From Brucella pseudintermedia (GTDB lineage Bacteria; Pseudomonadota; Alphaproteobacteria; Rhizobiales; Rhizobiaceae), in NCBI RefSeq assembly GCF_008932435.1, contig NZ_WBWE01000010.1, forward strand, positions 124,001-188,000: DNA of 64,000 bases, read 5' to 3'. Made by a program: the position numbers and the translations under genes. The notes beneath the pieces are model-generated. The model had not been told where the DNA came from and did no database searches. It was given only the letters and a program-made list of their open reading frames with translations. This document shows, one piece after another, positions 36,885 to 45,792 of the stretch. Each line of letters starts with the position of its first letter. The stretch's first letter is position 1.

Positions 36885-38153
36885 TCATCGTTCGACAGGT
36901 TTGCCCTGTGTGATCAGCCGGGCGCTATGCTGGCCGGAAATATAGGTCCACAGCCAGCTCCACGCGACGGCGGCACGACTTCTCGTGCCAATGAGAAAAA
37001 AGATGTGCGCGATGCCCCAGAACCACCAGGCGATGATGCCTTTCAGCTTGAAGCGGCCCATATCGACCACAGCAGCGCCTCTGCCAATGGTGGCGAGATT
37101 GCCCTGATGCTTGTAACGGAACGGCATGGGCGGCGTTTGTCCTTCGATACGGCTTTTTATGACTGTAGCAACATAGGCGCCTTGCTGTTTGGCGGCAGGC
37201 GCTATGCCAGGAACCGGCTTGCCGTCCGGTCCCTCAACCCAAGCCGTATCGCCGATGACGAAGATATCTTCATGGCCGGGAACGTTAAGGTTGGACAGAA
37301 CCTTCACGCGGCCTGCGCGATCGCTCTCAGCGCCAAGCCACGTCGCAGCTGGGGAAGCGGCGACGCCTGCCGCCCAGATTGCCGTACGACATGGAACGAA
37401 CTCCTCGCCGACTGTAACGCCCTCGGCTGTTATATCCTTAACCGGAATCCCGAGCCGCACTTCCACCCCCAGTTTTTCCAGCGCCTTCAATGCATAATTG
37501 GACAGATCCTCAGGAAAGGCTGCCAGAATGCGCGGCCCCGCTTCAAGCAGCATGACGCGCGTTTGCCGCGTGTCGATATTACGGAATTCTGGCCATATAG
37601 TTTGCTTGGCAAGCTCTGCGATAATGCCTGCAAGTTCCACGCCGGTCGGCCCGCCACCAACGATTGCAAATGTCAGCAGCGCCTTCCGTTTTGCCTCATC
37701 GGATTCGCGTTCGGCCCGCTCAAAAGCTAAAAGCAGGCGGCGGCGAATGGTGGTTGCATCCTCAAGCGCCTTCAGTCCCGGTGCCAGCGCTTCCCATTGG
37801 TCATTGCCAAAATAGGCATGGCGCGCTCCTGTGGCGAGTACAAGCATGTCGTATGAAATTTCCGTGCCGTTTTCCAGCTGCACCTGATGGCGTTCGGTAT
37901 CAACATCCGTAACCGTTCCCAGCAACGTCGTCACTTCCTTGCGGTCGCGAAACAGGTGGCGGATCGGCCAGGCGATCTCTGACGTAGCGAGGATAGTTGT
38001 TGCAACCTGATACAAAAGCGGCTGGAAAAGATGATGATTGCGCTGATCAATCAGCGTTATCCTGATATCGACGTTTTTGAGGTCGTGGATCAGTTGCAAT
38101 CCGCCAAAACCGGCACCGACGACAATAAGATGGGGGACGCGCTTTTCGCTCAT
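36885..38153 (-). CDS. ndh: Type II NADH dehydrogenase (NDH-2)
   Basis: The 422-residue flavoprotein has an FAD-binding Rossmann motif (VVGAGFGGLQL, about 11-21), an NADH-binding motif (IVGGGPTGVELAG, about 164-176) and the second FAD motif (IFVIGDTAW). A hydrophobic, amphipathic C-terminal stretch (IIAWWFWGIAHIFFLIG) anchors it to the membrane. It passes electrons from NADH to quinone without pumping protons. It is convergent with dctA and sits behind an AT-rich 150-bp promoter region. Confidence 0.9.
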   Translation of the reverse strand: MSEKRVPHLIVVGAGFGGLQLIHDLKNVDIRITLIDQRNHHLFQPLLYQVATTILATSEIAWPIRHLFRDRKEVTTLLGTVTDVDTERHQVQLENGTEISYDMLVLATGARHAYFGNDQWEALAPGLKALEDATTIRRRLLLAFERAERESDEAKRKALLTFAIVGGGPTGVELAGIIAELAKQTIWPEFRNIDTRQTRVMLLEAGPRILAAFPEDLSNYALKALEKLGVEVRLGIPVKDITAEGVTVGEEFVPCRTAIWAAGVAASPAATWLGAESDRAGRVKVLSNLNVPGHEDIFVIGDTAWVEGPDGKPVPGIAPAAKQQGAYVATVIKSRIEGQTPPMPFRYKHQGNLATIGRGAAVVDMGRFKLKGIIAWWFWGIAHIFFLIGTRSRAAVAWSWLWTYISGQHSARLITQGKPVER

Positions 38154-38304
38154 TATTTTGGCCTGCTTTCGTCTAAAAATGGAAAATGATAGTTACAACG
38201 CGGTTAAGATCTATTTAAATATATTTATGCCTGCGTCCCATGTGTTAAAGGCATTGCGTAATTAATTTTGCAGTCATTTCTTTGAAGGTTCGCGTTTTAT
38301 ACCA

Positions 38305-38757
38305 TCAGAATGATGAGAGCGCCAGCAACTCGCCCCGCACGTTATCGGCATTGCCGTTTTTAAGCTGCTTCTCAATTTCCGAATGCGTTGCCTCCCATAT
38401 TGGTACGGCTGCCGCAAGAGCAGCTTTTCCTTCCGCTGTAAGTTGCAACAACCGCTCACGCCTGTCGTCGGGGTTTACGACGATTTCCACCCAGCCTTGC
38501 CGCCGCAACGGCTTCAGCGCTGCTGTCAGCGTTGTCTGATCCATCGCCAGAAGCTCCGCAACCGGCTTCATTGGCGGAGGCGCCGGACGATTGAGCGACA
38601 TCATCAAGGAGAACTGACCGTTTGTTAGCCCCACTGGACGCAGGGCATCGTCAAAGCGGCGGGCGAGGGCGCGGGCGGCGCGCTGAACATGCAAGCAAAG
38701 GCAGGTATCTCGAACCAGAATCGTTGTTGCAAATGGTACATCGTGGCTATTTGACAT
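38305..38757 (-). CDS. MarR-family transcriptional regulator
   Basis: The 150-residue protein has the MarR winged helix (VAELLAMDQTTLTAALKPLRRQGWV) and the wing DDRRERLLQLTAEG. An N-terminal Cys pair (DTCLCLHVQRAARALARRFD) could sense oxidants. It is divergent from the DUF899 gene, with a perfect 12-bp palindrome in the gap that it probably binds. Confidence 0.87.
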   Translation of the reverse strand: MSNSHDVPFATTILVRDTCLCLHVQRAARALARRFDDALRPVGLTNGQFSLMMSLNRPAPPPMKPVAELLAMDQTTLTAALKPLRRQGWVEIVVNPDDRRERLLQLTAEGKAALAAAVPIWEATHSEIEKQLKNGNADNVRGELLALSSF

Positions 38758-38768
38758 GGCTTATTAAT

Positions 38769-38780
38769 ATTGATATCAAT
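38769..38780. promoter_or_regulatory. Candidate MarR operator
   Basis: ATTGATATCAAT is a perfect palindrome 11 bp upstream of the marR start and 66 bp before the DUF899 gene, well placed to control both. Confidence 0.6.
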
Positions 38781-38846
38781 GTAAATCGTCAAGCTAGAAG
38801 ATTGAAATCGACGGGCGGGAGCAAAAGCCGGAGGAGGGCTTGCACC

Positions 38847-39572
38847 ATGAATGAGGTCGTATCCCGAGAAGTCTGGCTGGACGCGCGGCGCGCGCTTCTG
38901 GCAAGCGAGAAAGAAGCCACGCATCTGCGCGACAAGGTTAATCGAGAGCGGCAAGCCCTGCCGTGGGTGAAGGTCGACAAGGATTACATGTTCGATACGC
39001 CTTCGGGGCGGAAAAACCTTTCCGATCTGTTCGATGGGCGCAGCCAGTTGCTGATCTACCATTTCATGTTCGGACCTGATTGGGATCAAGGCTGCACGGG
39101 ATGCTCGTTCCTTGCGGACAATTTTGACGGCGCGGTGACGCATCTCAACAATCACGATGTCACGCTTGTTGCAGTTTCGCGCGGACCGCTGGCAAAACTT
39201 GAAGCCTACAAGAAGCGGATGGGATGGCATTTTCCGTGGGTTTCGTCTGAAGGCAGCGATTTCAATTTCGATTATCATGTTTCCTTCACGAAGGACGAAC
39301 TCGAAAACAATCAGGTGTTCTATAATTTCGACAAGCTTCCTGCGAAAGATGCCTTCGATGAACTGCCCGGGATGAGCGCTTTCTACAAAGACGAAAACGG
39401 CACGATCTATCACACCTATTCCAGCTATGCCCGTGGCATCGAGGAGTGGATAGGCACTCTGATGATCCTCGACCGTGCCCCCAAGGGCCGCAACGAAAAC
39501 GGGACCATGCATTTCGTCAAACGGCATGATGAATACGAAACAAAGGCCTCCAAACATAGCTGCTGCGGCTGA
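38847..39572 (+). CDS. DUF899 family thioredoxin-like protein
   Basis: The 241-residue protein matches DUF899, a thioredoxin-fold family often annotated as dithiol-disulfide or AhpC-like. A CxxC-type pair is seen in QGCTGCSFLADNFDG (about residue 80-94). The C-terminus ends in SKHSCCG. It starts at ATG 38847 after GAGGAGGG. The divergent MarR gene suggests induction by oxidant or a toxic compound; the biochemical role is unknown. Confidence 0.83.
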   Translation: MNEVVSREVWLDARRALLASEKEATHLRDKVNRERQALPWVKVDKDYMFDTPSGRKNLSDLFDGRSQLLIYHFMFGPDWDQGCTGCSFLADNFDGAVTHLNNHDVTLVAVSRGPLAKLEAYKKRMGWHFPWVSSEGSDFNFDYHVSFTKDELENNQVFYNFDKLPAKDAFDELPGMSAFYKDENGTIYHTYSSYARGIEEWIGTLMILDRAPKGRNENGTMHFVKRHDEYETKASKHSCCG

Positions 39573-39609
39573 TCGTCCGAACGCAAGATAATCCGAGGGA
39601 GTACATTCA

Positions 39610-40386
39610 ATGAAACAGGGCTCATCTCCGTTCGTCTGGTACGAACTTATGACGACCGATACGGACAATGCGCAGGATTTTTATACAAAAGTCGTCGGCT
39701 GGGCCGCGAAGGACGCCGGCGTTCCCGGCATGAAATATACGTTGTTTGAGGTACCCGGATGCATGATCGCGGGCATGATGTCGATTGCGGACATGCCGAA
39801 GGAGGATTGCGGAGGCCAACCGGGATGGCTCGGTTATGTCGGTGTTGGGAATGCCGACGACTACGCCCGAAAAGTTGAAGCGGAAGGCGGGAAGGTTCTC
39901 AGAGCACCGCAGGATATCCCGAATATCGGGCGGTTTGCTATCGTGTCCGACCCGCAAGGCGGTGTCTTTGCGCTTTTCGAGCCGATGGGCGACATGCCGG
40001 CTCCAGCTGACTTCGGTTCGCGCAAACCGGGACATCCAGGATGGCACGAACTCCATGCGAAGGACTGCGAGACGGTATTTCCTTTCTATGAGAAGGTGTT
40101 TGGCTGGAAACTCTCGCGCAATTTCGACATGGGGCCTATGGGCAATTACAAGATATTCAGCGTCGACGGCGCCGATCACGGCGGCATCATGACCGCACCT
40201 CCCGGCACACCGGTCGGCTGGGGTTTCTACTTCATGGTGGAAGGGATCAAGGATGCAGCCAGCAGGGTCAAGTCTCTTGGCGGAACCGTCCTGCAAGAAC
40301 CGATGGAAGTGCCGAACGGCGAATGGGTTGTTCAATGCAGGGACCCGCAAGGCGTGAGCATCTCGCTCGTCGCGTCGAAACCGTAG
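39610..40386 (+). CDS. Two-domain VOC (glyoxalase-like) family protein
   Basis: The 258-residue protein consists of two vicinal-oxygen-chelate modules (about 8-125 and 137-257). Both carry the DPQG...V...LF/LV terminal signature (SDPQGGVFALFEP and RDPQGVSISLV). Related proteins include hydroxylases and resistance proteins; no substrate can be given. It lies 37 bp after the DUF899 gene, with its own GAGGGAG ribosome site, probably in the same MarR-controlled unit. Confidence 0.8.
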   Translation: MKQGSSPFVWYELMTTDTDNAQDFYTKVVGWAAKDAGVPGMKYTLFEVPGCMIAGMMSIADMPKEDCGGQPGWLGYVGVGNADDYARKVEAEGGKVLRAPQDIPNIGRFAIVSDPQGGVFALFEPMGDMPAPADFGSRKPGHPGWHELHAKDCETVFPFYEKVFGWKLSRNFDMGPMGNYKIFSVDGADHGGIMTAPPGTPVGWGFYFMVEGIKDAASRVKSLGGTVLQEPMEVPNGEWVVQCRDPQGVSISLVASKP

Positions 40387-40469
40387 AAATACTGCACTCC
40401 GCGATTGACTGCCGATACATTTACGATGATTGGATGCTACATCGAAACCTATCGGCGGAAGATCGACCC

Positions 40470-41420
40470 ATGCAGGAAAGAAGGGCGCGTCAGTCTCAAA
40501 GGTCTGGGACTGTTCTCTCGGCAGATGTCGGTGGGTCCTTCATTCGGCTTGCGCGCTCCACCCATCCGGGAAATATCGAGCTTCTCGAAAAATTGCCCAC
40601 TCCAGCTGACAGCTGGGACGAATTTGGTCGCGCGCTGGAAACCGTACTGCGGACTCACGCGTCGAACGACGAGTGGCCACTTGCTCTCTCCATCGCCGGT
40701 TTGGTCGATCCGGACACGATGACTGCTCTGTCGGCAAATATTCCCTGCATTACAGGTCACAGGCTGAGCGTGGAACTTGGCGAGCGATTGCAACGTCGGG
40801 TCATCGCGGCCAATGATGCCGACTGTCTGGCGCTTGCCGAAGCGATCGAAGGGGCGGGTAAAGGACACGACATTGTTTTCTGTGCCGTACTTGGCACAGG
40901 CGTCGGCGGCGGGCTGGTTGTCGATGGTCGGTTGGTTCGAGGTAAGGGCGGACTGACAGGCGAATGGGGACACGGTCCGATCCTCAACACATCCGTAGAG
41001 ATTAACGGACAGGCTGTAGCGGTCCCGCGCTTCAGTTGCGGCTGCGGGCAAAGCGGTTGTGTCGATACCATTGGCGGCGCGCGCGGGATCGAGAGACTGC
41101 ATCGCTTTCTGAACGCTGCCGATGCAACGAGTCATGGGATTATACAGGACTGGCTCGCCGGCTGCGAGAAGGCTACGAGGACAGTCTCCGCCTATCTCCA
41201 GCTGGTTGCCGATCCGCTGGCTGCCGTTGTCAACATAACCGGCACATCGATCATTCCGGTAGGTGGCGGACTTGCCACGGCGTCCGAGCTGATTTCAGCG
41301 ATTGACGAGGCGGTGAGAGCCCGAATCCTGCGCAAGACGGAGCAGCCTATAGTCGTTCCCGGAATATTCGGCAGCGACGGCAGTTTGGTCGGGGCAGCAA
41401 TATTGGGGCATCAGGCGTGA
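40470..41420 (+). CDS. ROK-family sugar kinase, possibly N-acetylglucosamine kinase
   Basis: The 316-residue protein has the ROK phosphate-binding start (LSADVGGSFIRLA), the VIAANDADCLALAEA region with the catalytic Asp, GTGVGGGLVVDG, and a zinc-site motif CGCGQSGCVD. ROK kinases phosphorylate glucose, N-acetylglucosamine, N-acetylmannosamine or fructose. The ATG at 40470 begins just before the domain; upstream in-frame starts overlap the VOC gene. It overlaps cutC by four bases. Confidence 0.8.
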   Translation: MQERRARQSQRSGTVLSADVGGSFIRLARSTHPGNIELLEKLPTPADSWDEFGRALETVLRTHASNDEWPLALSIAGLVDPDTMTALSANIPCITGHRLSVELGERLQRRVIAANDADCLALAEAIEGAGKGHDIVFCAVLGTGVGGGLVVDGRLVRGKGGLTGEWGHGPILNTSVEINGQAVAVPRFSCGCGQSGCVDTIGGARGIERLHRFLNAADATSHGIIQDWLAGCEKATRTVSAYLQLVADPLAAVVNITGTSIIPVGGGLATASELISAIDEAVRARILRKTEQPIVVPGIFGSDGSLVGAAILGHQA

Positions 41421-42139
41421 GCGTGTTACTCGAAGTCTGCGTGGATAGCGCCGAAGGCCTACATTCGGCGATCGAAGGCGGCGCGGATCGCATCGAACTC
41501 TGTTCCGCCCTTGACCTGGGCGGCTTGACGCCCTCGCAGGCATTGATGGAGCTTGCTTCAAAAGTGCCGATTCCAGTCTACGCTATGATCCGGCCCCGTG
41601 CGGGCAGCTTTTGTTTCTCGGCTGAAGACGAAGCCATCATGGCGGCAGATATCAACAATGCCAGAAATGCCGGTTTGGCAGGCGTCGTCCTGGGCGCTTC
41701 GCTCGGGGACGGTTCCCTGGATGTTGCCTTGCTGGAAAGACTGATCGCGGAAGCAAAAGGTCTCGGAACCACGCTCCACCGCGCCTTTGATCTCGTGCCC
41801 GAAGCAGAAAGAGCGCTGGAGCAGGCAGTTGCGCTCGGCTTCGAACGCATCCTGACATCCGGTCTTTCGCGAACCGCGGAAGACGGACTGGACAACTTGC
41901 GGCGGCTGGCGGGAATAGCCGACAAGCGCATCAGCATCATGCCAGGCAGCGGCGTCAGTCCGGGAAATATAGGTCGGATACTAGAAGTAACCGGCGCGAC
42001 GGAAGTTCATGCTTCATGTCGCGTTTCAGTCGAAGAAAAGGATTCTCGTGCAATCGCCTTCGGTTTCGCTGCAGAACGATCCTTTCGAACGTCAGCCCGG
42101 CGCGTAAGGGAGCTAAAAGCCGCAATCGGCCATATATAA
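41417..42139 (+). CDS. cutC: CutC family protein
   Basis: The 240-residue TIM-barrel protein opens LLEVCVDSAEGLHSAIEGGADRIEL, typical of CutC, and contains PVYAMIRPRAGSF and HRAFD. CutC was named for copper tolerance, but its biochemical role is unsettled. It begins at GTG 41417, overlapping the ROK kinase stop by four bases, which suggests a shared task in sugar or amino-sugar metabolism. Confidence 0.87.
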   Translation: MSVLLEVCVDSAEGLHSAIEGGADRIELCSALDLGGLTPSQALMELASKVPIPVYAMIRPRAGSFCFSAEDEAIMAADINNARNAGLAGVVLGASLGDGSLDVALLERLIAEAKGLGTTLHRAFDLVPEAERALEQAVALGFERILTSGLSRTAEDGLDNLRRLAGIADKRISIMPGSGVSPGNIGRILEVTGATEVHASCRVSVEEKDSRAIAFGFAAERSFRTSARRVRELKAAIGHI

Positions 42140-42283
42140 AGGTCGTTGATTCCAAATTCCGCGTCTGCGGCGGTGCTGCTTGTGCGCTCCGGCCAGTTCG
42201 TGGAAAAGGAAATTCCTATACACTTCGAGGTGACATCTAAACCCTATTGCTACTCCGAAAGAGTTTGAGTAGAAGTGACATCA

Positions 42284-42361
42284 CATCAAGAGTTGGGGCG
42301 ACGCCCAACGCCAACCTGCCTCTCCGGGCAAGGTGGTACTCTCTTTAAAGGGAGGATGTGG
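42284..42361 (+). ncRNA. S-box-like (SAM-I/IV clan) riboswitch of metA, candidate
   Basis: The leader can fold as P1 (CACATC 42284-42289 with GATGTG 42356-42361), followed by AAGAG as in S-box RNAs. P2 is TTGGG/CCCAA, and P3 is TGCC/GGCA preceded by CGCCAACC. Then comes AGGTGGTA and P4 CTCTC/GGGAG. The spacing and the AACC and AGGTG(G)TA core follow SAM-I/SAM-IV riboswitches, but P2 is short and lacks the kink-turn. A variant of that clan sensing S-adenosylmethionine is proposed. SAM-II consensus elements were looked for and not found. Confidence 0.65.
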
Positions 42362-42392
42362 CCAAACCGGCAAATATACGGATGAAGCCACT

Positions 42393-42427
42393 CGCGTCAG
42401 CTCCAACATAAACTAGGGACCGACGCG
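42393..42427 (+). promoter_or_regulatory. Expression platform hairpin before metA
   Basis: CGCGTC (42393-42398) pairs perfectly with GACGCG (42422-42427), enclosing the ribosome site AGGGA (42415-42419) three bases before the ATG. The GCGTC strand could instead pair with GACGC in the P2 loop region (42301-42305), offering a translational switch. Confidence 0.5.
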
Positions 42428-42429
42428 AC

Positions 42430-43350
42430 ATGCCGATTAAAATTCCTGACGATCTGCCAGCAACCAGTGTTCTCGAGGCCGAGGGCGTTATGGTGATGCG
42501 AGAAGCAGATGCCATTCGTCAGGATATTCGTCCGCTGAAGATCGGTCTTCTCAACCTGATGCCTAACAAGGTCACCACCGAGACGCAGATTGCGCGCCTT
42601 CTCGGCGCGACGCCGTTGCAGGTGGAGCTGACCCTTGTTCGGATCACCAATCATGTGGCGCGCCACACGCCCGCCGATCACATGCTGTCCTTCTATCAGC
42701 CATGGGAAGACGTGCAGGATCAACGCTTTGATGGCTTTGTCATCACGGGTGCTCCGGTCGAGCGTCTCGAATTCGAGGAAGTTACCTATTGGGACGAAAT
42801 GCAGCGTGTTTTCGACTGGACCCAGACCCATGTGCACCGGACGTTGAATATATGTTGGGCGGCGCAGGCCGCTGTGCATCATTTCCATGGCATGGGCAAG
42901 TATGAACTGCCGAACAAGGCGTCAGGTGTCTATAGCCAGCGCAACCTTGCGCCGTCTTCGCCATACCTCCGCGGATTTTCAGACGATTTCAAAATCCCGG
43001 TTTCACGCTGGACCGAGGTACGCAAAAGCGACATTCCAGCGAATAGCGGGCTGAAGGTGCTGGTTGACAGTCCGGAGACGGGCCTCTGCCTGTTGGACGA
43101 CCCGCTTCACCGCTCACTGCATATGTTCAATCATGTGGAGTATGACACCACATCGCTTGCCGATGAGTATTTCCGCGACATTCAGGTCCAGCCTGACACG
43201 AAGGTTCCGGCAAACTATTTCCCCGGAGACGACGCGACGCGCCAGCCGGAAAATCGCTGGCGCAGCCACGCGCATCTTCTGTTCGGAAACTGGATCAACG
43301 AGATGTACCAATCGACGCCATACGACCTTGAAAAGATCGGGAAGCGTTAA
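42430..43350 (+). CDS. metA: Homoserine O-acyltransferase MetA (probably acetyl-CoA using)
   Basis: The 306-residue enzyme activates homoserine for methionine synthesis. The catalytic triad is visible at C142 ([13 protein letters not shown]), H235 and E237 (MFNHVEYD). Residue 111 is Glu ([12 protein letters not shown]), the residue reported to favour acetyl-CoA over succinyl-CoA in MetA-family enzymes, so O-acetylhomoserine is the likely product despite the usual 'succinyltransferase' label. Expression is probably controlled by the leader riboswitch. The last 56 bases overlap the convergent MFS gene. Confidence 0.93.
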   Translation: MPIKIPDDLPATSVLEAEGVMVMREADAIRQDIRPLKIGLLNLMPNKVTTETQIARLLGATPLQVELTLVRITNHVARHTPADHMLSFYQPWEDVQDQRFDGFVITGAPVERLEFEEVTYWDEMQRVFDWTQTHVHRTLNICWAAQAAVHHFHGMGKYELPNKASGVYSQRNLAPSSPYLRGFSDDFKIPVSRWTEVRKSDIPANSGLKVLVDSPETGLCLLDDPLHRSLHMFNHVEYDTTSLADEYFRDIQVQPDTKVPANYFPGDDATRQPENRWRSHAHLLFGNWINEMYQSTPYDLEKIGKR

Positions 43351-44461
43351 GAGCGCATAGCAAGGACAGCGCGACCAGAACGGACCCTGTCCAGGGCAGG
43401 GTCTGCAACGATATGTATTCTAACGCAAGCCCGCCTGTCGCCGTGCCCAAGGCCACGCCCAGATGCATGGCGGAGAGGTTGATCCCGACACCGGCCTCTG
43501 CCGTTTCGGGATCGGTCGCAATGAGAAAACTTTGTACCACCGGTGATATCATCCAGCTCAAACAAGCCCAGATCATCAATACCGCACCGAAAGCAGTGCT
43601 GGAGCTGATCGCAAACGGTATCGCCATCAACGCCGTCAGGTAGAGGAACGGTGTCAGCACGACGGCCAGTCGCGGCGATAGCTTATCGGCGAGCAGACCG
43701 CCGAGATAGCCACCTGTCATGCCGGCCAGTCCAAAAGCCAGCATGGCCCATATAATTCTCTGCGAAGAGATATGCACTGCTTCCAGAAGGTAGGGTGCGA
43801 GATAAGCGAACAGCACGAAGTGGCCGCCAATCATGAGGATGGAAACCAGCTGCGCCGATACCAGCCGGAAGGACCTCAGGTGCGGCATATAGGGCGGCAA
43901 GCCGCGCTGGCTGCGCCCCGTGCTGGCCAATGCCCACATTGAAAGGAGCTGAACCAAGGCTGCTGCGGATGCGAGGCACAAGAAAACTGCGCGCCAGCCC
44001 AGCCACTCATTGACAATCATTCCTGTGGGGACACCTGCAACCATCGATCCGCTGATACCCATGAATATGATTCCGATGGCGCGCCCGCGCATTGCCGGAT
44101 CGACCAATTCCGTCGCCAGCATCGTGGCAATCAGGCAAACGGCTGCGCTTGCCGCAGCCATCCCGATACGCGCGGCAAACAGGACCCCGTAGTTGGGGCT
44201 CAAGCTCGCGGCGATATTGCTCGCGATGAAAACACCCAACGCAGAGACCAGAATAGCTTTCCGCTCAAGCCGCGTAGTGAGGATGAGCAGCAGCGGAGCG
44301 GCAAGCGCAAAGGTAATCGAGAAAATAGACGTCAGTTGGCCAGCGGCGCTGACGGAAACGTCCAAGCCGCTGGCGATGCCTGGAAGAATACCTACAATGA
44401 TATTCTCGGCGGTGCCGGTAACGAACGTCGCCAGCGCCAGCACAAATATCCGGATGTCCAT
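43295..44461 (-). CDS. MFS transporter, DHA1-type exporter
   Basis: The 388-residue inner-membrane protein has about 12 transmembrane helices and the fifth-helix antiporter-like motif [16 protein letters not shown], as in sugar-efflux or drug exporters of the AraJ/CmlA kind. The ATG at 44461 follows AAGGGA by eight bases. Its 3' end overlaps the convergent metA 3' end by 56 bp, so antisense interference is possible. The substrate is unknown. Confidence 0.85.
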   Translation of the reverse strand: MDIRIFVLALATFVTGTAENIIVGILPGIASGLDVSVSAAGQLTSIFSITFALAAPLLLILTTRLERKAILVSALGVFIASNIAASLSPNYGVLFAARIGMAAASAAVCLIATMLATELVDPAMRGRAIGIIFMGISGSMVAGVPTGMIVNEWLGWRAVFLCLASAAALVQLLSMWALASTGRSQRGLPPYMPHLRSFRLVSAQLVSILMIGGHFVLFAYLAPYLLEAVHISSQRIIWAMLAFGLAGMTGGYLGGLLADKLSPRLAVVLTPFLYLTALMAIPFAISSSTAFGAVLMIWACLSWMISPVVQSFLIATDPETAEAGVGINLSAMHLGVALGTATGGLALEYISLQTLPWTGSVLVALSLLCALNASRSFQGRMASIGTSR

Positions 44462-44609
44462 GTTTGTCGTCCCTTTCATGGTAACACCATGCGGGCGACC
44501 AATGTCCCGGCATGGCGATGTTGCATGCCGGGTTTCGAGGCAAAGCTTCGGTTATCCCTGATATGATCTCATAACATTCAAACGGGCGTCTTGCCAGCTT
44601 CGAGGGCCA

Positions 44610-45677
44610 TTAGCTGGCTGCACGCGCCAGCCATCTGTGCCAGTCGTCTTCCGAACCGTGGAAGACGTTGAGGTCGATCTTGCCGTTAACGCCCTGCGAC
44701 AGGCCCGATCCAGAATACTGCCAGAAGGTCCATGGGCGCCCCGGATAGACCTTGGACGGATGCTGGGCAACTGCACGCAACCAGAAAGGATAATTGGTGA
44801 AAGCACCTTTCAAATTGTCGTCGTAGAAATCCGGGGCAGTATAGATGATCGGTCGCTTGCCATAATGCTGCTCCAGCTTGTCCATGAAGACCTGCATCTT
44901 TTCCCGCACCTGTGCCGGAGATGGCCGTCTCTTGCAGGAAGAATCGCCGTTCCATTCCACATCGATGACTGGAGGAAGCGCATCGGCTTCCTTGGGAACA
45001 TTGCGGATGAACCAATCGGCCTGCTGGCTTGCTACACGGCACCAATAGAAGAAGTGATAGGCGCCACGCTTGATGCCTGCCGCCTTCGCCTCGCGCCAGT
45101 TCTTGCGGAACATGGGGTCGAGATGATCTCCGCCGTCGGTTGCCTTGATATAGGCGAAGTTTGCGCCCTGCGTGCGCAGTTTCGCCCAATCAATATCGCC
45201 CTGCCAGCGCGATACGTCCACGCCATGCACTGCCAGCTTGCGCGGCGACGAGCGCCCGAAATTGATGGGTTTCGCATCGCGAAAGCGATGGCTGTAAATT
45301 TTGGAGCGCTCCTGCGGTGCAAGGCGAACAGGCGGATAGGCTGCAACCTCCGGCGTGGGCACCGAAATCCGGGCCTGCGGACGTTCCTGTGGCTGTGGTC
45401 GCGGCGTAAGGGGAGCTGGCGGCTCCGCCTTGAACGGACCGGCATCTGGAATAGGGCCAGCCCATGCCAGCACTTCTTCCTGACTTGCCGGAGGCATTGG
45501 CTGGGGCGTGCTCGCCATTTCGCTCAAGGGGGCGGGTGGAACCGGGCGGACCACCGAACTTGTGGTCTCGGCCGAGGTTTTCGACTGGAGCATGATGCTG
45601 TCGACGCCCGAGCTTGACGTACAGCCCGTCAAAGCGGCGCAGGCAAGGGCAATGACTGATACAACCGAAGAACGCAT
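44610..45677 (-). CDS. GH25 lysozyme-like lipoprotein
   Basis: The 355-residue protein has a lipoprotein signal with lipobox LTGC (Cys 19), a Pro-rich linker to about residue 125, and a glycoside hydrolase family 25 domain. The domain shows GVDVSRWQGDIDW, YHFFYWCR, PPVIDVEW and WTFWQYSGSG, including the acidic catalytic residues of muramidases. It would cut peptidoglycan from the outer-membrane or periplasmic side, in remodelling or turnover. The ATG at 45677 sets the signal at the N-terminus; 45710 would add 11 residues before it. Confidence 0.87.
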   Translation of the reverse strand: MRSSVVSVIALACAALTGCTSSSGVDSIMLQSKTSAETTSSVVRPVPPAPLSEMASTPQPMPPASQEEVLAWAGPIPDAGPFKAEPPAPLTPRPQPQERPQARISVPTPEVAAYPPVRLAPQERSKIYSHRFRDAKPINFGRSSPRKLAVHGVDVSRWQGDIDWAKLRTQGANFAYIKATDGGDHLDPMFRKNWREAKAAGIKRGAYHFFYWCRVASQQADWFIRNVPKEADALPPVIDVEWNGDSSCKRRPSPAQVREKMQVFMDKLEQHYGKRPIIYTAPDFYDDNLKGAFTNYPFWLRAVAQHPSKVYPGRPWTFWQYSGSGLSQGVNGKIDLNVFHGSEDDWHRWLARAAS

Positions 45678-45792
45678 GAGCACCCGTAACGCAAAACAAA
45701 TGGGCTGCAACGCTCCTCCCGAGCTAATTGCTATTCAAAGCTTACGGGGAAAAGCTGAATCCAAAGTTTACGAAATTGCTAATGCGAAGGCT

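Noticed and set aside
38622-38846. N-terminal extension of the DUF899 gene
   Set aside because: It overlaps the divergent MarR gene and operator; ATG 38847 has a strong ribosome site.
42241-42429. SAM-II riboswitch before metA
   Set aside because: The GATTTAA, GCTAAA and related SAM-II consensus elements were not found; the S-box-like core fits better.
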